14,479 bases of DNA from positions 1 through 14,479 of the forward strand of contig JADGNM010000019.1 of NCBI GenBank assembly GCA_017883485.1, written 5' to 3'. Both the position numbers and the translations under genes were made by a program. Source of the stretch: Methanosarcina sp. (GTDB taxonomy: Archaea > Halobacteriota > Methanosarcinia > Methanosarcinales > Methanosarcinaceae). Under the pieces are notes generated by a model that was given only the letters and a program-made list of their open reading frames with translations, ran no database searches and had not been told where the DNA came from. Positions 1-7,549 of the stretch are shown piece by piece (position 1 is the stretch's first letter; the number at the start of each line of letters is the position of its first letter).

Positions 1-64
1 CTATACTAAAAGGTCATTTTGTTGATATAAGGTTAATAAAATGTCCAATAGTCAAATATTATTG

Positions 65-102
65 TCCTATATTGGCAGGGGTTCGAAATGTGCAATATAG
101 GA
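65..102. repeat. 10-bp perfect inverted repeat (hairpin)
   Basis: TCCTATATTG (65-74) and CAATATAGGA (93-102) are perfect reverse complements separated by 18 bases. No T-run follows on either strand, so this is not a clear terminator. It could be a protein-binding site or the relic of a hairpin element. Confidence 0.5.
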
Positions 103-253
103 TATAATAGCGTTATTAATTATGTGTTTTCTATCACAAAATGCCCCGCAAACAGGTTATTAAAGATGGTACTTAAATTCACCGGTTATCTACTGCAGCA
201 GAACTTACCGATGTATTTGCTTCTGGAAGTAAGTTAAATTTTATGATAACCAA

Positions 254-456
254 ATTACAATTCATTGGTCATCGGTTAAGTGAGGAATCGTGATAATTAC
301 ATCGATTTCCACAAGTATGTATAAGTATTCATTAATGTGAAGCTGGAGTTGGATATCTATTTCAGTTTCAGTGTCAAAATTTGGGCTTGATTTTTTCTTT
401 GAAATCGAGACCTGCAGACAAGAAAATTTCTTTACCGATAACCAATGAATTACAAT
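254..456. repeat. Imperfect long inverted repeat upstream of aglB
   Basis: Bases 254-280 match the reverse complement of 430-456 at 23 of 27 positions. The core is AATTCATTGGTCATCGGT at 259-276 against ACCGATAACCAATGAATT at 434-451, with one mismatch. A further seven bases, CGATTTC at 303-309, pair with GAAATCG at 401-407 at the same spacing. The arms enclose about 150 bases with no clear coding. The arrangement resembles a small non-autonomous element or eroded palindrome; I saw no clear target-site duplication. Confidence 0.5.
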
Positions 457-508
457 CGAATACTTTATCTTTAATCCTAATGATTGAAGTACAAAACAAT
501 AAACAGAG

Positions 509-3034
509 ATGGTCACCACGAACAAAAGCATAAGACACTCTGAAACAAAAATGACAGCTAACAATTTAAAATCTAGTATCATTTATATAACAGCAGCTAT
601 TTTAGTTGCTTTTCTTATGCGCATGCTCACATATACAGCAGTCACTGCAGACGGAGGCATAACCTTCAGGGGATTCGATGACTATTATCATATGCGGCTA
701 ATTCTTTACACAGTCTCCAATTTTCCCCATTCCCTTAATTTCGATTCTTATATCAATTATCCTTATGGTTTTAACGTCGGTTGGCCTCCTTTTTTTGACT
801 TGATGGGCGCTCTGCTTGCAAAGGTTCTGGGAGGAGGACATCCGGATCTGCATACTATTGAATTCGCAGGAGCATTGTTACCGGTACTTCTCGGAGCCCT
901 GACAATAATTCCACTATATATCGCATCTGCTGCATTGTTTGACAGAAAGACAGGATTTCTTGCGGCTCTCATTTTTGCGATTATGCCAGCACATATATTT
1001 GTTTCCCATTTCGGGTTAGTTGACCATCACGTAGCAGAGGTAATTCTTACAACGTCTGCTTATGCATGTTTTATACTAGCCTTAAAATCGGCAAGGGAAG
1101 GTCCTATTTCTCTTACATCTCTTAAGAATATCTCTTCTGAAAAGAAGCTTCTAGTATCGCTGGCCTTAGCAGGGGCATCCGGGCTATTTTTAGCCCTTTT
1201 AATTTTTACATGGGTTGGAGCTCCAGCTTTTGTAAGCCTCATCGCATTGTATGCATTCATACAGACCACAATCGACCTTAAATCCGGAAAGCGATCAGAT
1301 TACGTTTTCATCTGCTCAATTACATGTCTTTTAGCAACATTTCTGTTCACAATTCCTTTGTCAGCAGAGTACGTGCGGTCGGGTCTGGAAATGAGTGCGA
1401 TATACCTCTCCTGGTTCCAGGTATTCTACGTACTCATTATGATTGCCGGAACTGCTCTTCTATGGGGTGTTTCCTTATATATTTCAAAGAAAAATCTGGA
1501 CTGGAAGTACTATCCAGGAATTTTAATACTGGTAGTCTGTGGAGGTCTTCTTGCCCTTCGTATTTTTTATGCAGAGTCCTACGCTGTTGTGATTGCAGGA
1601 ATTAGCTTCTTCTTTGGAAAAGGCGAATATATGGGTACCATTTCCGAAGCTGTGCCTATATTTTTAACTCCACAGGGAAATCTTAACCTTGGCCAGGTAT
1701 TCGGAGCTTTCGGACTCTGTCTTTTTATAGCTCTGGCGGCTCTTTTCCTGCTTAGTCTTGAATGGAATAGAGACAAATCAAAGTCTGAAGGAGTATTTTT
1801 CCTCTTATGGACAGTTTTTTCAATGTATCTTGCGATTTCACAGCAGCGTTTTGCATATCAGCTCTCAATAAATGTTTCAATCCTTACGTCATATTTGCTC
1901 TGGGTTCTGCTTGGGTCCCTGGATTTTGAGACTGAAGTAAGGAAACTGGTAAAACTCGAACAAAAAAATGGGAAAAATGTCTCATCTATTTTTCAAGCTG
2001 GAAAAGAAGTAAAGTTAAATACAAGATCAAAACTGAAAACAAAGAATATGTCAGTGCCTGCAAAGAAAACGTCAGCACCTACAAAGAATTCGGTAAAACC
2101 CGATTACTTCAAAATTGTCTCATCACTTGCATTGATAGGACTTGTTTTTATACCCTGTATATGGATAGTGAATGCTCTAGCAGAAAGTTCAGGCACTCTT
2201 GATCCCGCATGGAGAGAGTCTCTTAACTGGCTCAAAAATTCTAGCCCTGAAACATCTTACTACCTTCAGCCATCAGAAACTCCCGAATATGGAGTTCTGA
2301 GCTGGTGGGACTATGGAAACTGGATAGTGTATATATCCAAAAGGCCTGCAGTCTCGAACAATTTCCAGACCAATGTTAATGATTCTGCACATTTCTTTAT
2401 GACTGACTCCGAGCAGGAAGCAAAGGCAATTATGGACAAATTCAAGGTAAAATACGTAATGACCGATTCGTTGATGGTGTCAGTTAACGGCAAGTTTAGT
2501 GCTATCGCTATGATTGCAGGAAAGGATGCGGGGGATTATTACGATGTCCAAAAACAGTTGACGAACATGGGTCTTCAGGCCACTGTGGCTGCTAAGAAAG
2601 AACTTTTTAATCTTGAATTATACAAACTTCATAATCTTGATGGATCAAACCTTGGGAATCTGAGGTTAGTCCATGAAAGCAATGTCCCGGAGAATAGAGG
2701 AAATAATACCAATATTGTAAAGGTATTCGAATATGTTCAAGGAGCCAGGCTTTCAGGTACTGCAAAACCGAACCAGCCTGTCACTGCAATGCTTGGCCTC
2801 AAATCAAACACAGGCCGACAGTTCATATATCAAAATGAAGCAGTGTCAGATACGAATGGCTCATATGAAATAATCGTACCATATTCGACCGAAAATACGG
2901 GCAGCGAAGTCGGTGCTGTATCGGCCTATTCCCTGAAAACAGGAGGAAATATCACAGTGACAGGAATCCAGGTAAAGGAAAGTGATGTTCTAAATGGAAA
3001 CAGATTGGAAGTTAAGATTCCAGAAACAAAATAA
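509..3034 (+). CDS. aglB: Archaeal oligosaccharyltransferase AglB (STT3 family)
   Basis: This membrane enzyme transfers a lipid-linked oligosaccharide to Asn in N-X-S/T sequons of exported proteins. The 841 residues fit the AglB size range. The first membrane segment starts near residue 23. An acidic loop motif FDDYYHMR carries D57/D58, DHH is at 172-174, and TISE (the archaeal TIXE loop motif) is at 377-380. A Lys-rich cytosolic linker spans about 472-532, the last membrane segment about 537-558, and the catalytic-domain motif WWDYG is at 599-603. The helix that should hold the DK/MI motif appears to be around GKFSAIAMI (K662), but the expected Asp three residues before that Lys is Val, so the motif type is unresolved. 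The C-terminus (about 725-841) looks beta-rich. Start ATG 509 has only a weak upstream site; ATG 551 is an alternative that removes 14 residues without touching a domain. Confidence 0.93.
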   Translation: MVTTNKSIRHSETKMTANNLKSSIIYITAAILVAFLMRMLTYTAVTADGGITFRGFDDYYHMRLILYTVSNFPHSLNFDSYINYPYGFNVGWPPFFDLMGALLAKVLGGGHPDLHTIEFAGALLPVLLGALTIIPLYIASAALFDRKTGFLAALIFAIMPAHIFVSHFGLVDHHVAEVILTTSAYACFILALKSAREGPISLTSLKNISSEKKLLVSLALAGASGLFLALLIFTWVGAPAFVSLIALYAFIQTTIDLKSGKRSDYVFICSITCLLATFLFTIPLSAEYVRSGLEMSAIYLSWFQVFYVLIMIAGTALLWGVSLYISKKNLDWKYYPGILILVVCGGLLALRIFYAESYAVVIAGISFFFGKGEYMGTISEAVPIFLTPQGNLNLGQVFGAFGLCLFIALAALFLLSLEWNRDKSKSEGVFFLLWTVFSMYLAISQQRFAYQLSINVSILTSYLLWVLLGSLDFETEVRKLVKLEQKNGKNVSSIFQAGKEVKLNTRSKLKTKNMSVPAKKTSAPTKNSVKPDYFKIVSSLALIGLVFIPCIWIVNALAESSGTLDPAWRESLNWLKNSSPETSYYLQPSETPEYGVLSWWDYGNWIVYISKRPAVSNNFQTNVNDSAHFFMTDSEQEAKAIMDKFKVKYVMTDSLMVSVNGKFSAIAMIAGKDAGDYYDVQKQLTNMGLQATVAAKKELFNLELYKLHNLDGSNLGNLRLVHESNVPENRGNNTNIVKVFEYVQGARLSGTAKPNQPVTAMLGLKSNTGRQFIYQNEAVSDTNGSYEIIVPYSTENTGSEVGAVSAYSLKTGGNITVTGIQVKESDVLNGNRLEVKIPETK

Positions 3035-3053
3035 AAATCTCCTGAAAAGAAAA

Positions 3054-3073
3054 AAGGAAAAATCTTTTTCCTT
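3054..3073. terminator. Hairpin terminator between convergent genes
   Basis: AAGGAAAAA (3054-3062) and TTTTTCCTT (3065-3073) are perfect 9-base arms around TC. The hairpin lies between the stops of the two convergent genes, with A-rich sequence on one side and T-rich on the other, so it can serve both strands. This is inferred from structure and position. Confidence 0.6.
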
Positions 3074-3098
3074 ACAAAATCTTTTCTCTCCGAAGACA

Positions 3099-4565
3099 TT
3101 ATTCTCCTGCGCTTTCTACTCCTACTGCACTCAAGAATCTCTTTACCATTGCTTCGTTAACCAGCCTTAACAGCGTTTGCCTATCTTTTGTAGAACTGAA
3201 AACCCCAAGAGGAATCTGGGCTCCTGCTGCATTTGCATGCCCGCCTGCATCTTCGCCAAAAGCCTGACGCATAATTTCTCCCAGGTTGACTCTAATGTCA
3301 TTGCTGCGCCCTGAGATGTAGATTCGGTCTTCGGTAACCCCAAAGACAATTGTTGTGGAAATTCCTTCAAGACTCAGGAGGTAATCTGCGGCCTGGGGAA
3401 GAGTATCCCTATCCCTTATGTTTCCTACATTTGAGAGAAGGTAACTTCCTATCACCTGCCTGTTCCGGATTGCCTCTCCGAGCACATCAAGGGTCTCGAT
3501 AGCCATTGAAGGCTGCTCAAGCTGGTCAAGGATGCCGTGGTTCGAAAGAGGATACAGGTAAGACGCAGCTGAGAGGTCCGCAGGGTCGGTTTTTCGCTTG
3601 AAGTCCTGGGTATCGGTCCTGATACCATAAAGTAGAGCCGTTGCCATGGTCTTCGATATATTGATATTAAGCTGCTGCAGGTACTTTGTCATAATAGTTG
3701 CAGTTGCCCCGAAATTTGGTCGGATATCTATGTACTCAGCCTTTATCTCGGTTTCTCCGGGTGGGTGATGGTCAATTACAATGCCAACGTACGAGTTGGG
3801 GGGAACCATGTTGTTAACGCCTGGAATTGAGCAGTCTATCAGGGAAATTTCATCAAAGTTTTTAAGGTTGTTATCTTCGATCTTGCCCAGGTCAATCCCC
3901 AGCAGGTTTACAAAAGCTTTGTTTTCTTGATGTCCGATCCTGCCATGATATAATATACTTGATTCTACCCCGAGATTTTTTGCAATTTCCTTTAGCGCAA
4001 GCCCACTGGAGATTGCATCCGGATCAGGATTATCGTGAATTACGATTGCAAGCTTTTTATCCCTTATTCCTTTCAGCCACCTGGCGAGCCTGTTGCCCCT
4101 ATGAACCGACTCGGCCCTCTCAAGAGAACGTGAAAGTGAGCTTGCAATAAGCTTGGAAGGCATAAAGACATAGTCCGCCCCGAGGTTTTCCATCCTTTCC
4201 TTATTGATTACGTCCGATGCACGGGAAAAGAGCTGCACATCAGGGTTAACCACTTTCTTGAAGTTCTCAAGGCCCTTCCTGTTTACCTCGTTATTGGAAG
4301 TCAGGAAAAGTATAACTACAACGTTCTTAAGGTCAATCTTGTCGACAAGCTCAGGATCGGAGATATCACCTACAATAGTTTCGAAGCCCTCTTCTCTAAG
4401 AGTCTCGACCTTGGCTTCGTCTTTATCTACGATGATTACAAGCTTATTGCTTTCCCGGAGCTCTTTTGCAAGCGCGAAACCAACGCTTCCACTGCCTAAA
4501 ACCAAATATCTGGCTTTGACCGTACTTTTAAAGTTGCTATCCGCCTCTTTTGAAAAATTAGACAA
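3099..4565 (-). CDS. RCK_N (TrkA-N) / DHH-DHHA1 phosphoesterase fusion
   Basis: A 488-residue soluble protein in two parts. Residues 19-140 are a Rossmann nucleotide-binding RCK_N/TrkA-N domain with LGSGSVG at 23-29 and the ribose-binding acidic D47. Residues 170-450 are a DHH phosphoesterase: HDNPDPDA at 177-184 (D181, D183), LIDCS with D244, DHHPPG at 265-270, RTDTQD with D318, and the DHHA1 motif GGHANAAG at 441-448. All metal-binding motifs are intact, so it should be a Mn-dependent phosphodiesterase. Substrates in the superfamily include cyclic dinucleotides, short oligonucleotides and single-stranded DNA; which applies here cannot be told. The N-terminal domain suggests control by NAD(H) or another nucleotide. 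The start is TTG, set by GGGAGGA six bases upstream. The gene diverges from nnr. Confidence 0.92.
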   Translation of the reverse strand: MSNFSKEADSNFKSTVKARYLVLGSGSVGFALAKELRESNKLVIIVDKDEAKVETLREEGFETIVGDISDPELVDKIDLKNVVVILFLTSNNEVNRKGLENFKKVVNPDVQLFSRASDVINKERMENLGADYVFMPSKLIASSLSRSLERAESVHRGNRLARWLKGIRDKKLAIVIHDNPDPDAISSGLALKEIAKNLGVESSILYHGRIGHQENKAFVNLLGIDLGKIEDNNLKNFDEISLIDCSIPGVNNMVPPNSYVGIVIDHHPPGETEIKAEYIDIRPNFGATATIMTKYLQQLNINISKTMATALLYGIRTDTQDFKRKTDPADLSAASYLYPLSNHGILDQLEQPSMAIETLDVLGEAIRNRQVIGSYLLSNVGNIRDRDTLPQAADYLLSLEGISTTIVFGVTEDRIYISGRSNDIRVNLGEIMRQAFGEDAGGHANAAGAQIPLGVFSSTKDRQTLLRLVNEAMVKRFLSAVGVESAGE

Positions 4566-4988
4566 AAATAGTCCTCCCTATCTCATGTAAGTTCGAACAC
4601 ATGCAAAGGAAAGAAAACATTTGATCAGAGTCCTGCCTTTTTACAGTTCTACTGAAGTTTTTGATTGCAGTTGACTGTAATATCGGCGTTTCTTTTTTAA
4701 GGTTATTACTCTTACCGGTTATTAATCTTGTTACTCTTATTACCTTCTTGATCGTTATTAAACTATACTTAAGCTACAGTTTGGCTTTTCATATAAGCTA
4801 AGATAGTTAGATCTCTCATATAAATAGCTAGTTATATCTTTCTAAAAATTGAATAAATATATTTATTCAATTTTCTTAGAAATATATGTATGGATATATA
4901 ATATTTTCTGATAAGAAAGAATTCAAATTTGTATAGATATTTAGTAGATAGTAGAAATCGAATGAGAATAAATTAACAGGTAATCGTT
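4566..4988. other. AT-rich divergent intergenic region
   Basis: This gap separates two divergent genes and should hold both promoters. It includes repetitive ACTCTTA/GGTTATTA-type sequence at about 4700-4770, TATA-like stretches at about 4818-4830 and 4893-4901, and the 30-bp palindrome annotated separately. If the 4893 box is used, the nnr transcript would have a leader of roughly 65-70 bases. The nnr ribosome binding site is AGGTAATC just before the ATG. I see no coding sequence. Confidence 0.6.
4845..4874. repeat. Perfect 30-bp AT-rich palindrome
   Basis: The left half AAAATTGAATAAATA (4845-4859) is the exact reverse complement of the right half (4860-4874). The pairing resumes outward after a two-base bulge, TTTCTA at 4839-4844 against TAGAAA at 4877-4882, giving about 21 paired bases per side. 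No T-run follows. Its position 115 bases before nnr, in a divergent promoter region, suggests an operator or structured leader rather than a terminator; that role is inferred. Confidence 0.75.
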
Positions 4989-6497
4989 ATGAAGTTCATC
5001 AGTTCTTCACGGATGAAGGCAATAGACATTAATTGCGAGTATCTTGGACTGTTACCCGTCCAATTAATGGAAAATGCGGGAGCCGCAATTGCGCAGAGCA
5101 TACGAGAGAAGCTTGAAAACGGCAAGGTACTTTTCATTGCGGGTCGGGGAAATAACGGCGGCGATGCTTTTGTTGCAGCCAGACAGCTTGCAGGTTTTTC
5201 AGGTTACATTGTAAAGGTAATCCTGCTAGGAAAGGCTCAGGAAATAAGAACAGGGGAAGCCTGCCATAACTTTTCACTTTTAAAGTTCACCCGCGTGCAG
5301 GTTTTCGAGATAACCGATTCAAGTCAACTTGCATCTGAAGTCTCCGACTGGTTTTCGGAAGCTGACATGCTCGTAGACGCCATATTCGGGACAGGAGTTA
5401 AAGGCACAATAAGAGAACCCGAATCGACAGCTATTGCTCTTATAAACAGGGAAGGGAAAGCAGGAAAACCTGTAATTTCTGTTGATATCCCCTCAGGGCT
5501 TGACCCTGATGGCGAAAATTTTGAGAAAGCCGTGCATGCGGAGCTTACAGTCACTTTTCACCGGATGAAGACAGGGCTTGTAAGCGAGGAAGCAAAAAAG
5601 TATACTGGCACGATAAAGGTTGCAGAGATCGGGGTCTGTGCGGACGCCGAACAATATGTAGGGCCCGGAGACCTGACAATGCTGCATAAGCGTCGACCTG
5701 AAGGACACAAAGGAAACTCCGGAAGGATTCTTGTCATAGGAGGCGGCCCATATTCAGGGGCACCTGCCCTTGCAGCCCTTGCAGCTTTGAGGGCAGGGGC
5801 AGATATAGTAACCGCAGCAGTTCCCGCGTCCGTATCCGAAATTATTGCATCTTTTTCTCCGGACCTGATAGTCAGAAGACTTTCTTCAAATAAACTCTGC
5901 CCGGACGACCTTTCCATTCTTCCTGACCTTATTAACTCCCATGATGTGGTCGTGATGGGTATGGGGTTAGGAAGAGCTCTGGAGACTATGGAAACCGTCC
6001 GAAAAATTCTTCCCTTCTGCAGGAAAGCCGTCCTGGACGCAGACGCTTTTTATGCCCTCTCAGGCCCTATTTTTGACTCACTTGCAGGCAACTGTGAACT
6101 GATAGTAACCCCGCATGCAGGAGAATTTGCCCATTTGAGGGAAATGGAAACCCCTGAAAATTTAGAGGCCCGCATCAAAGCCGTCAGAGATTTTTCGGAG
6201 GAAAAAGGGATTGTCACTCTCCTCAAAGGAAAAATAGACATTATTTCGGATGGAAAACAGACCCTCCTGAACAGGAAAGGAAATGCGGGAATGACTGTCG
6301 GAGGCACAGGTGACGTTCTGGCAGGACTTACAGGCTCTCTCTTTTCAAGAAACCCTGCATTTCTTGCCGCAGCCTGCGCTGCATATATTAACGGAGCAGC
6401 CGGGGACCTGGCTTTTGAGAGAGCAGGAAACGGACTGCTTGCAACGGATGTGGTAGAAAAGATTTCCGAAATAATTAAAGAAGCAGATATCGGATGA
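4989..6497 (+). CDS. nnr: Bifunctional NAD(P)HX epimerase / ADP-dependent dehydratase
   Basis: This cytosolic enzyme repairs hydrated NADH and NADPH. The N-terminal YjeF_N half (about 1-215) interconverts R and S hydrates; the C-terminal ribokinase-like half (about 225-500) dehydrates the S form, with ADP as the usual phosphate donor in archaea and bacteria. The epimerase part shows GRGNNGGD at 52-59, VDAIFGTG at 129-136 with the catalytic-type D130, and SVDIPSG at 164-170. The dehydratase part shows SGRILVIGGG at 244-253, DADAFYAL at 350-357, VTPHAGEF at 373-380, and GMTVGGTGDVL at 434-444 with the catalytic D442. The 502 residues match the full fused family. ATG is supported by AGGTAATC three bases upstream. 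A short tandem duplication sits over the stop codon. Confidence 0.95.
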   Translation: MKFISSSRMKAIDINCEYLGLLPVQLMENAGAAIAQSIREKLENGKVLFIAGRGNNGGDAFVAARQLAGFSGYIVKVILLGKAQEIRTGEACHNFSLLKFTRVQVFEITDSSQLASEVSDWFSEADMLVDAIFGTGVKGTIREPESTAIALINREGKAGKPVISVDIPSGLDPDGENFEKAVHAELTVTFHRMKTGLVSEEAKKYTGTIKVAEIGVCADAEQYVGPGDLTMLHKRRPEGHKGNSGRILVIGGGPYSGAPALAALAALRAGADIVTAAVPASVSEIIASFSPDLIVRRLSSNKLCPDDLSILPDLINSHDVVVMGMGLGRALETMETVRKILPFCRKAVLDADAFYALSGPIFDSLAGNCELIVTPHAGEFAHLREMETPENLEARIKAVRDFSEEKGIVTLLKGKIDIISDGKQTLLNRKGNAGMTVGGTGDVLAGLTGSLFSRNPAFLAAACAAYINGAAGDLAFERAGNGLLATDVVEKISEIIKEADIG

Positions 6498-6514
6498 TGC
6501 AGATATCGGCTGAA
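6483..6514 (+). repeat. 16-bp tandem duplication across the nnr stop
   Basis: GCAGATATCGGATGAT (6483-6498) is followed directly by GCAGATATCGGCTGAA (6499-6514), with two mismatches. The first copy encodes the last four residues and stop of nnr. The 16-base length shifts frame, so the second copy is untranslated; it looks like a recent slippage duplication. Confidence 0.7.
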
Positions 6515-6561
6515 GAGACATACAGAATAAAAGAGAGAAACGTCAAATAGGAGGGACTGTT

Positions 6562-6747
6562 TTGGTGCACGAATTTGAAAGGAAAATTGAGGTAGAGATC
6601 GAAAGAAATAGAATTAGAATCAATATTTTTCACGGGGAAGATGAGCAGGTAATAAAACTTACACTCGAAGAAGCCGAAGAGCTTGCAGAAAGCCTTGAAA
6701 AAGCCCTTGACGATTATTCAAAAAGGAAACAGATCAGGATTGACTGA
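6562..6747 (+). CDS. Small conserved-looking protein, 61 residues, unknown function
   Basis: I do not recognise a named family. The protein is highly charged, with a predicted beta hairpin (IEVEIERNRIRINIFHG, about 8-25), a further strand (QVIKLTLEE) and an acidic helix (EEAEELAESLEKALDDYSKR, about 36-55), a compact beta-beta-alpha layout. No cysteines or membrane segment. A strong site, GGAGGG at 6550-6555, lies six bases before TTG 6562; GTG 6565 is an alternative start two residues from the other. It sits 64 bases after nnr and 133 before moaC and may be cotranscribed with nnr. The ribosome binding site and good composition make it a real gene. Confidence 0.75.
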   Translation: MVHEFERKIEVEIERNRIRINIFHGEDEQVIKLTLEEAEELAESLEKALDDYSKRKQIRID

Positions 6748-6880
6748 AAGGAAGTAGAAAGATCCGAAAAGCCAACAAAAAGGCAAATGTTCAAAAAGGA
6801 AACAAAAAAAGAGGAAAAAGCTAGAGGAAGTCGAATTCTAAAACATTATTAATACAAAATGTTAAAAACGCGGTGATTCT

Positions 6881-7426
6881 GTGGAAAAACAGTTTACTCA
6901 TATCGATGAAGGCAGAGTGCATATGGTTGATGTCAGCGAAAAAGATGATGTCCCAAGATTGGCACGGGCTAAAGGGGAAATCGTACTTTCCGAGGAAACC
7001 ATAAAGAAGATCAAGGCTGGAAATGTGGAGAAAGGAAACGTGCTTGCAACCGCGCAGGTTGCAGCCGTGCTTGCAGTTAAAAAAACCCCCGAGATAATTC
7101 CTATGTGTCATCTGATCCAGATCACTGGCGTAGATGTGGATTTCGAGATAGGAAACTGGACAATTGCGGCTATTGTTGAGGTCCGGACGGTCGGGAAAAC
7201 AGGAGTCGAGATGGAAGCTCTCACAGGTGTTTCGGCAGCACTACTGACAATATGGGATATGGTAAAGTCAGCGGAAAAAGACGAGAGTGGAAATTACCCC
7301 AATACTTCAATAAGAAATATCAGGGTGCTGGAGAAGCATAAAGGAAAACATTTTGTGACCGTTCGGCCTATTGAAAGTGAGCCGATTGATGTTGATTTTG
7401 ATATACAGGATAAGTCTGATTACTAA
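6881..7426 (+). CDS. moaC: Cyclic pyranopterin monophosphate synthase MoaC
   Basis: MoaC converts 3',8-cyclo-7,8-dihydro-GTP (from MoaA) into cyclic pyranopterin monophosphate, the first stable intermediate of molybdopterin synthesis. Methanogens need the cofactor for molybdenum or tungsten formylmethanofuran dehydrogenase. Family motifs are clear: HMVDVSEK at 14-21, [11 protein letters not shown] at 67-77 with the conserved Lys and H77, [14 protein letters not shown] at 105-118, and WDMVK at 125-129 with catalytic-type D126 and K129. The 181 residues exceed the usual length of about 160 by an acidic C-terminal tail (about 160-181) of unknown meaning. The start is GTG, with GGTGAT at 6872-6877 as the ribosome binding site. 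No moaA, moaE or moeA is in the window. Confidence 0.95.
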   Translation: MEKQFTHIDEGRVHMVDVSEKDDVPRLARAKGEIVLSEETIKKIKAGNVEKGNVLATAQVAAVLAVKKTPEIIPMCHLIQITGVDVDFEIGNWTIAAIVEVRTVGKTGVEMEALTGVSAALLTIWDMVKSAEKDESGNYPNTSIRNIRVLEKHKGKHFVTVRPIESEPIDVDFDIQDKSDY

Positions 7427-7487
7427 GCAATAAAAAACACAATCGTTAGCAAGCATTTATTAAGTAATTTCAAAAGCTCAAAATAAG

Positions 7488-7512
7488 CCTTTAAAAATAA
7501 ACTTTTTAAAGG
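7488..7512 (+). terminator. Strong hairpin between moaC and prs
   Basis: CCTTTAAAAA (7488-7497) and TTTTTAAAGG (7503-7512) are perfect 10-base arms around a five-base loop, 61 bases after the moaC stop and 37 before the prs start. It may end the moaC transcript. The stem is AT-rich with GG/CC ends and no T-run follows it, so a leader structure of prs is also possible. Confidence 0.45.
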
Positions 7513-7549
7513 ATGGGGTCTATCAAGACGAGAGACTGAGGTATATATC

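Larger units (their letters stand above)
1..508. other. Gene-poor region upstream of aglB
   Basis: This AT-rich stretch has no confident gene. It holds two inverted repeats, annotated separately. A 50-codon plus-strand frame from ATG 141 is broken by TAA at 174-176 and ends with TGA at 291-293; it has no recognisable product and may be a decayed gene or chance. A minus-strand open frame at 262-582 runs into the aglB start and has biased, non-protein-like composition, so it is not called. The aglB promoter must lie here, but no single TATA box stands out. Confidence 0.5.

Noticed and set aside
75..92. Possible tRNA T-loop (GGTTCGAAA)
   Set aside because: The flanking bases do not form a T stem and no acceptor, D or anticodon arms are present.
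262..582. Minus-strand open frame of 106 codons overlapping the aglB start
   Set aside because: Its hydrophobic, Ile/Val-heavy composition and overlap with aglB suggest chance; no ribosome binding site or family was seen.
4204..4590. Plus-strand frame of 128 codons antisense to the DHH gene
   Set aside because: A Ser/Leu-rich shadow of the N-terminal coding region; no ribosome binding site.
5558..5917. Minus-strand frame of 119 codons inside nnr
   Set aside because: It is antisense to a complete nnr with all motifs, and its Ala/Ser/Pro-rich translation is typical of a shadow.
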